The notes under the pieces were generated by a model. It made no database searches, was not told the origin of the DNA, and was given only the letters and a program-made list of their open reading frames with translations. Below are positions 62,701-64,000 of a DNA stretch of 64,000 bases, piece after piece. The stretch is from contig CAJXQR010000001.1 in NCBI GenBank assembly GCA_913058345.1, forward strand, positions 310,001-374,000, given 5' to 3'. A program made the position numbers and the translations under genes. How positions within the stretch are numbered: the first letter of the stretch is position 1; every line of letters begins with the position of its first letter. This DNA is from an uncultured Gammaproteobacteria bacterium. GTDB lineage: Bacteria; Pseudomonadota; Gammaproteobacteria; Pseudomonadales; Porticoccaceae.

Positions 62701-63229
62701 TCTCAAGGCGCTACAACCCTCGAGAAGTGTACAGGTGGTCGCCGGCCTGGTGCTCGACATTCGCACCATCAAGACCAGTCGCGGCGTCATGGGCGTGATG
62801 AGTATTGACGATGACAGCGCCCGCATTGATGTCACCATTTTTTCCGAGCAATATGCTGCCTGCCGCGACAAAATCAGCAAGGGCTCCATGGTCGTGGTCA
62901 ACGGGGTACTTAGCGAGGACGAATACACCGGCGGCCTGAAAATGCGTGCCCAGGAAGTACGCACCGTTATTGAAGCCCGGCAAACTATGCTGAAAGGCCT
63001 GGCCATTGATCTTTCAGACAGTACCATGACATTAGCCACGGTCGACACTATTGAACAATTACTCACACCCTACAAAGCGGGTCATTGCGATATTAAAGTA
63101 AAATATCGCTGCCACAGTGCAGAGGGCGAGTTCACATTCGCTAAAGACTGGGCAGTTCAGCCTGAAGACGAATTGCTACACCTTTTGCGAGACAGCTTCG
63201 GCGCTGGCAATTTACAACTTATCTATTGA
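59711..63229 (+). CDS. dnaE: DNA polymerase III alpha subunit DnaE
   Basis: The replicative polymerase has 1172 residues, close to E. coli (1160). Domains in order are a PHP domain (FIHLHLHSEFSIADSTIG), palm with PVGPGRGSGAGSLVAYAL and the catalytic Asp pair in MPDFDIDFCMDNR, then HAGGVVIAP, FRPGPLQSGMVDDF, a tandem HhH region near residues 840-930 with KVNKRALEALIRSGALD, an OB fold (VQVVAGLVLDIRTIKTSRG) and the tau-binding C-terminus. The first ATG is used. accA follows after 139 bp, the classic dnaE-accA order. Confidence 0.97.
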   Translation: MSEQAPAPVPQQAPAFIHLHLHSEFSIADSTIGIKPLVSKIRELDMPAVAVSDICNFFALVKFYKAAQGAGIKPICGSDLTIAGDKTDDPQSQITLLVRNQTGYQNLTQLISRAYLEGQVHGLPCIRRSWLKELGEGLIALCGHKSDIGVALANNRTPLAQHLLKEWMIDFPDSFYLELVRCQRPGEEDFVHSAVQLAQTSNCPVVATNDVRFIHQEQFEAHEARVCIVEGRTLDDPRRERRYSDQQYLKSSEQMQALFADIPEALENSVEIAKRCNLNLTLGKPQLPEYPIPEGMTTESFFRKLSEEGLAKRLKSITLNPETGQSLDDYQQRLDFELTIINQMGFPGYFLIVMDFIRWAKEHDIPVGPGRGSGAGSLVAYALEITDLDPLEYDLLFERFLNPERVSMPDFDIDFCMDNRDRVISYVAERYGRDAVSQIITFGTMAAKAVVRDVARAQGKSYGLADRLSKMIPFEIGITLQKAFDQEEILRDFLEQDEEAQEIWEMALQLEGLTRNVGKHAGGVVIAPTRLTDFAALYCDEAGEGLVTQYDKDDVEDVGLVKFDFLGLRTLTIIDWALNNANVQNERNGKPPVVIEDIPLDDPGSYRLLQSAETTAVFQLESRGMKDLIKRQLPSRFEDIIALVALFRPGPLQSGMVDDFINRKHGRQEVAYPHPKYQHPDLKPVLEPTYGIILYQEQVMQIAQVLGGYSLGEADMLRRAMGKKKAEEMARQRQLFVDGAAKNNVSNELAENIFDLMEKFAGYGFNKSHSAAYALLAYQTAWLKTHYPAAFMAAVLSADMQNTDKVVTLIDECRAMDLLVTPPDVNIGKFQFSVSLESAVVYGLGAIKGLGEGPVSTIIAARSSGGPFKDLFDFCTRVDPRKVNKRALEALIRSGALDKIGPNDDPGYSRAVMLEAMEEAVKLADQHSKNTASGMADLFGATPAESAPEIGYAAFSQVRRFRLRDRLQGEWDTLGLYLTGHPIEEYAGELSNFISCRLKALQPSRSVQVVAGLVLDIRTIKTSRGVMGVMSIDDDSARIDVTIFSEQYAACRDKISKGSMVVVNGVLSEDEYTGGLKMRAQEVRTVIEARQTMLKGLAIDLSDSTMTLATVDTIEQLLTPYKAGHCDIKVKYRCHSAEGEFTFAKDWAVQPEDELLHLLRDSFGAGNLQLIY

Positions 63230-63304
63230 TATCTAATCGAGAGAGTGTCGATAAAGAAATTGTGTAAAAACTCAGTTCGATGTTTCGATTCAATAAAGTA
63301 TCTG

Positions 63305-63310
63305 TATAAT
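63305..63310 (+). promoter_or_regulatory. Candidate -10 element before accA
   Basis: A perfect TATAAT lies 58 bp before the accA start; the matching -35 region is weak. It could provide accA with a promoter in addition to read-through from dnaE. Confidence 0.35.
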
Positions 63311-63368
63311 TTGGCCATCAACCTCGACGGCACCAGCGCGACATAAAGCAACCGGAATTAAAGTAATT

Positions 63369-64000
63369 ATGAATCTTGACTACCTTGACTTTGAACAGCC
63401 CATCGCCGAACTCGAGGCAAAAATCGAAGAGCTGCAATTGGTGGGTAACGACAACGAACTCAATATTGCCGATGAAATCAAGAAATTACGTGGCAAATCA
63501 CGTAAATTGACTGAGAGCATTTTTTCCGGTCTCTCCTCCTGGCAGATCGTCCAGGTTGCCCGACACCCCTTGCGTCCCTATACCAATGACTACATCCCAA
63601 AATTATTCACAGAGTTTGAAGAGTTACACGGCGATCGTCATTTTGGTGATGACAAGGCTATTGTGGGCGGTGTCGCTCGGCTCGACGGCAAACCGGTAAT
63701 GGTTATTGGCGAAGAAAAGGGGCGCGGTGTTAGTGACAAAGTCACGCGCAATTTTGGCATGCCAAAACCCGAGGGTTACCGCAAAGCCCTGCGGCTGATG
63801 GAAATGGCTGAACGCTTTAAAATGCCCATCCTCACCTTCATCGACACACCTGGTGCCTACCCTGGCATCGACTCTGAGGAACGAGGCATTAGCGAATCTA
63901 TCGCCCAGAACCTCGCCGTTATGTCGCGTTTAAAAACACCTATTATAGCCACCGTTATCGGTGAAGGTAGCTCCGGTGGCGCTATCGCGATTGGTGTCAG
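63369..64000 (+). CDS. accA: Acetyl-CoA carboxylase carboxyltransferase alpha subunit (5' part, runs off the window)
   Basis: From the ATG at 63369 the frame stays open to the last base, giving about 210 residues of AccA. It begins [22 protein letters not shown], as in the family (first about 22 residues), and continues with [70 protein letters not shown] and [12 protein letters not shown] of the carboxyltransferase crotonase-like fold. AccA and AccD transfer the carboxyl group from biotin to acetyl-CoA, the first step of fatty-acid synthesis. The C-terminal third lies beyond the window. Confidence 0.96.
   Translation, partial: MNLDYLDFEQPIAELEAKIEELQLVGNDNELNIADEIKKLRGKSRKLTESIFSGLSSWQIVQVARHPLRPYTNDYIPKLFTEFEELHGDRHFGDDKAIVGGVARLDGKPVMVIGEEKGRGVSDKVTRNFGMPKPEGYRKALRLMEMAERFKMPILTFIDTPGAYPGIDSEERGISESIAQNLAVMSRLKTPIIATVIGEGSSGGAIAIGV

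Overview
The window reads as chromosome of a Gram-negative gammaproteobacterium. The support is outer-membrane machinery (MlaA, a porin, PgaA), gene orders typical of the class (ffs-dnaX-ybaB-recR, rnd-ycgL-ycgN, dnaE-accA, dusA-tal) and an E. coli-type dnaX frameshift site. The mix of genes suggests a free-living, probably aquatic member near the Pseudomonadales/Cellvibrionales, but no 16S rRNA is present and the placement is an inference. I saw no rRNA, tRNA or CRISPR array.

Layout. 1-2226: end of an EmrA-type adaptor, an EmrB-type exporter and a MarR regulator. 2241-12063: mostly single metabolic and housekeeping genes (cupredoxin-like protein, purT, the tRNA hydroxylation gene trhP/yegQ, a J-domain membrane protein, a cytochrome c, a thioesterase, a D-aminoacylase-type amidohydrolase, an aldehyde dehydrogenase). 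12360-23587: dusA-tal-terB, then a complete AT-richer pgaABCD operon for the biofilm polysaccharide PNAG, then a convergent partner-switching pair (STAS protein and receiver-PP2C phosphatase) with mlaA. From memory, the flanking genes form one continuous locus in Pseudomonas, so pgaABCD looks inserted. 23816-27579: a secreted protein of unknown function, a porin behind a clear array of PhoB-type repeats, and a three-gene bufferin/HvfABC-type RiPP operon (precursor with six EGKCG motifs, DUF692 maturase, DUF2063 partner).

27773-35982: hrpA, a MoxR/VWA pair, a POT peptide transporter and a small membrane protein. 35983-37342 is almost gene-free and holds the decayed remains of an IS3-family transposase, followed by a persulfide dioxygenase-like gene and dps. 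38780-44177: ycgN-ycgL-rnd, recR, ybaB, dnaX with its programmed -1 frameshift site, and the 4.5S SRP RNA with its promoter. 44532-49729: a complete oligopeptide ABC transporter (oppA, oppB, oppC, fused oppDF). 49789-50868: a small unknown gene and xthA. 51039-58233: a complete Wadjet-type SMC anti-plasmid system (jetABCD) on the minus strand. 58491-64000: a NUDIX hydrolase, a possible broken lipoprotein gene, dnaE and the start of accA.

The items most worth a second look are the bufferin-type operon with its 54-bp internal repeats and tandem 12-bp operator-like repeats, the PhoB-like triple repeat before the porin, the dnaX gamma/tau recoding site, the pga insertion beside a partner-switching pair whose receiver lacks key residues, and the Wadjet locus.
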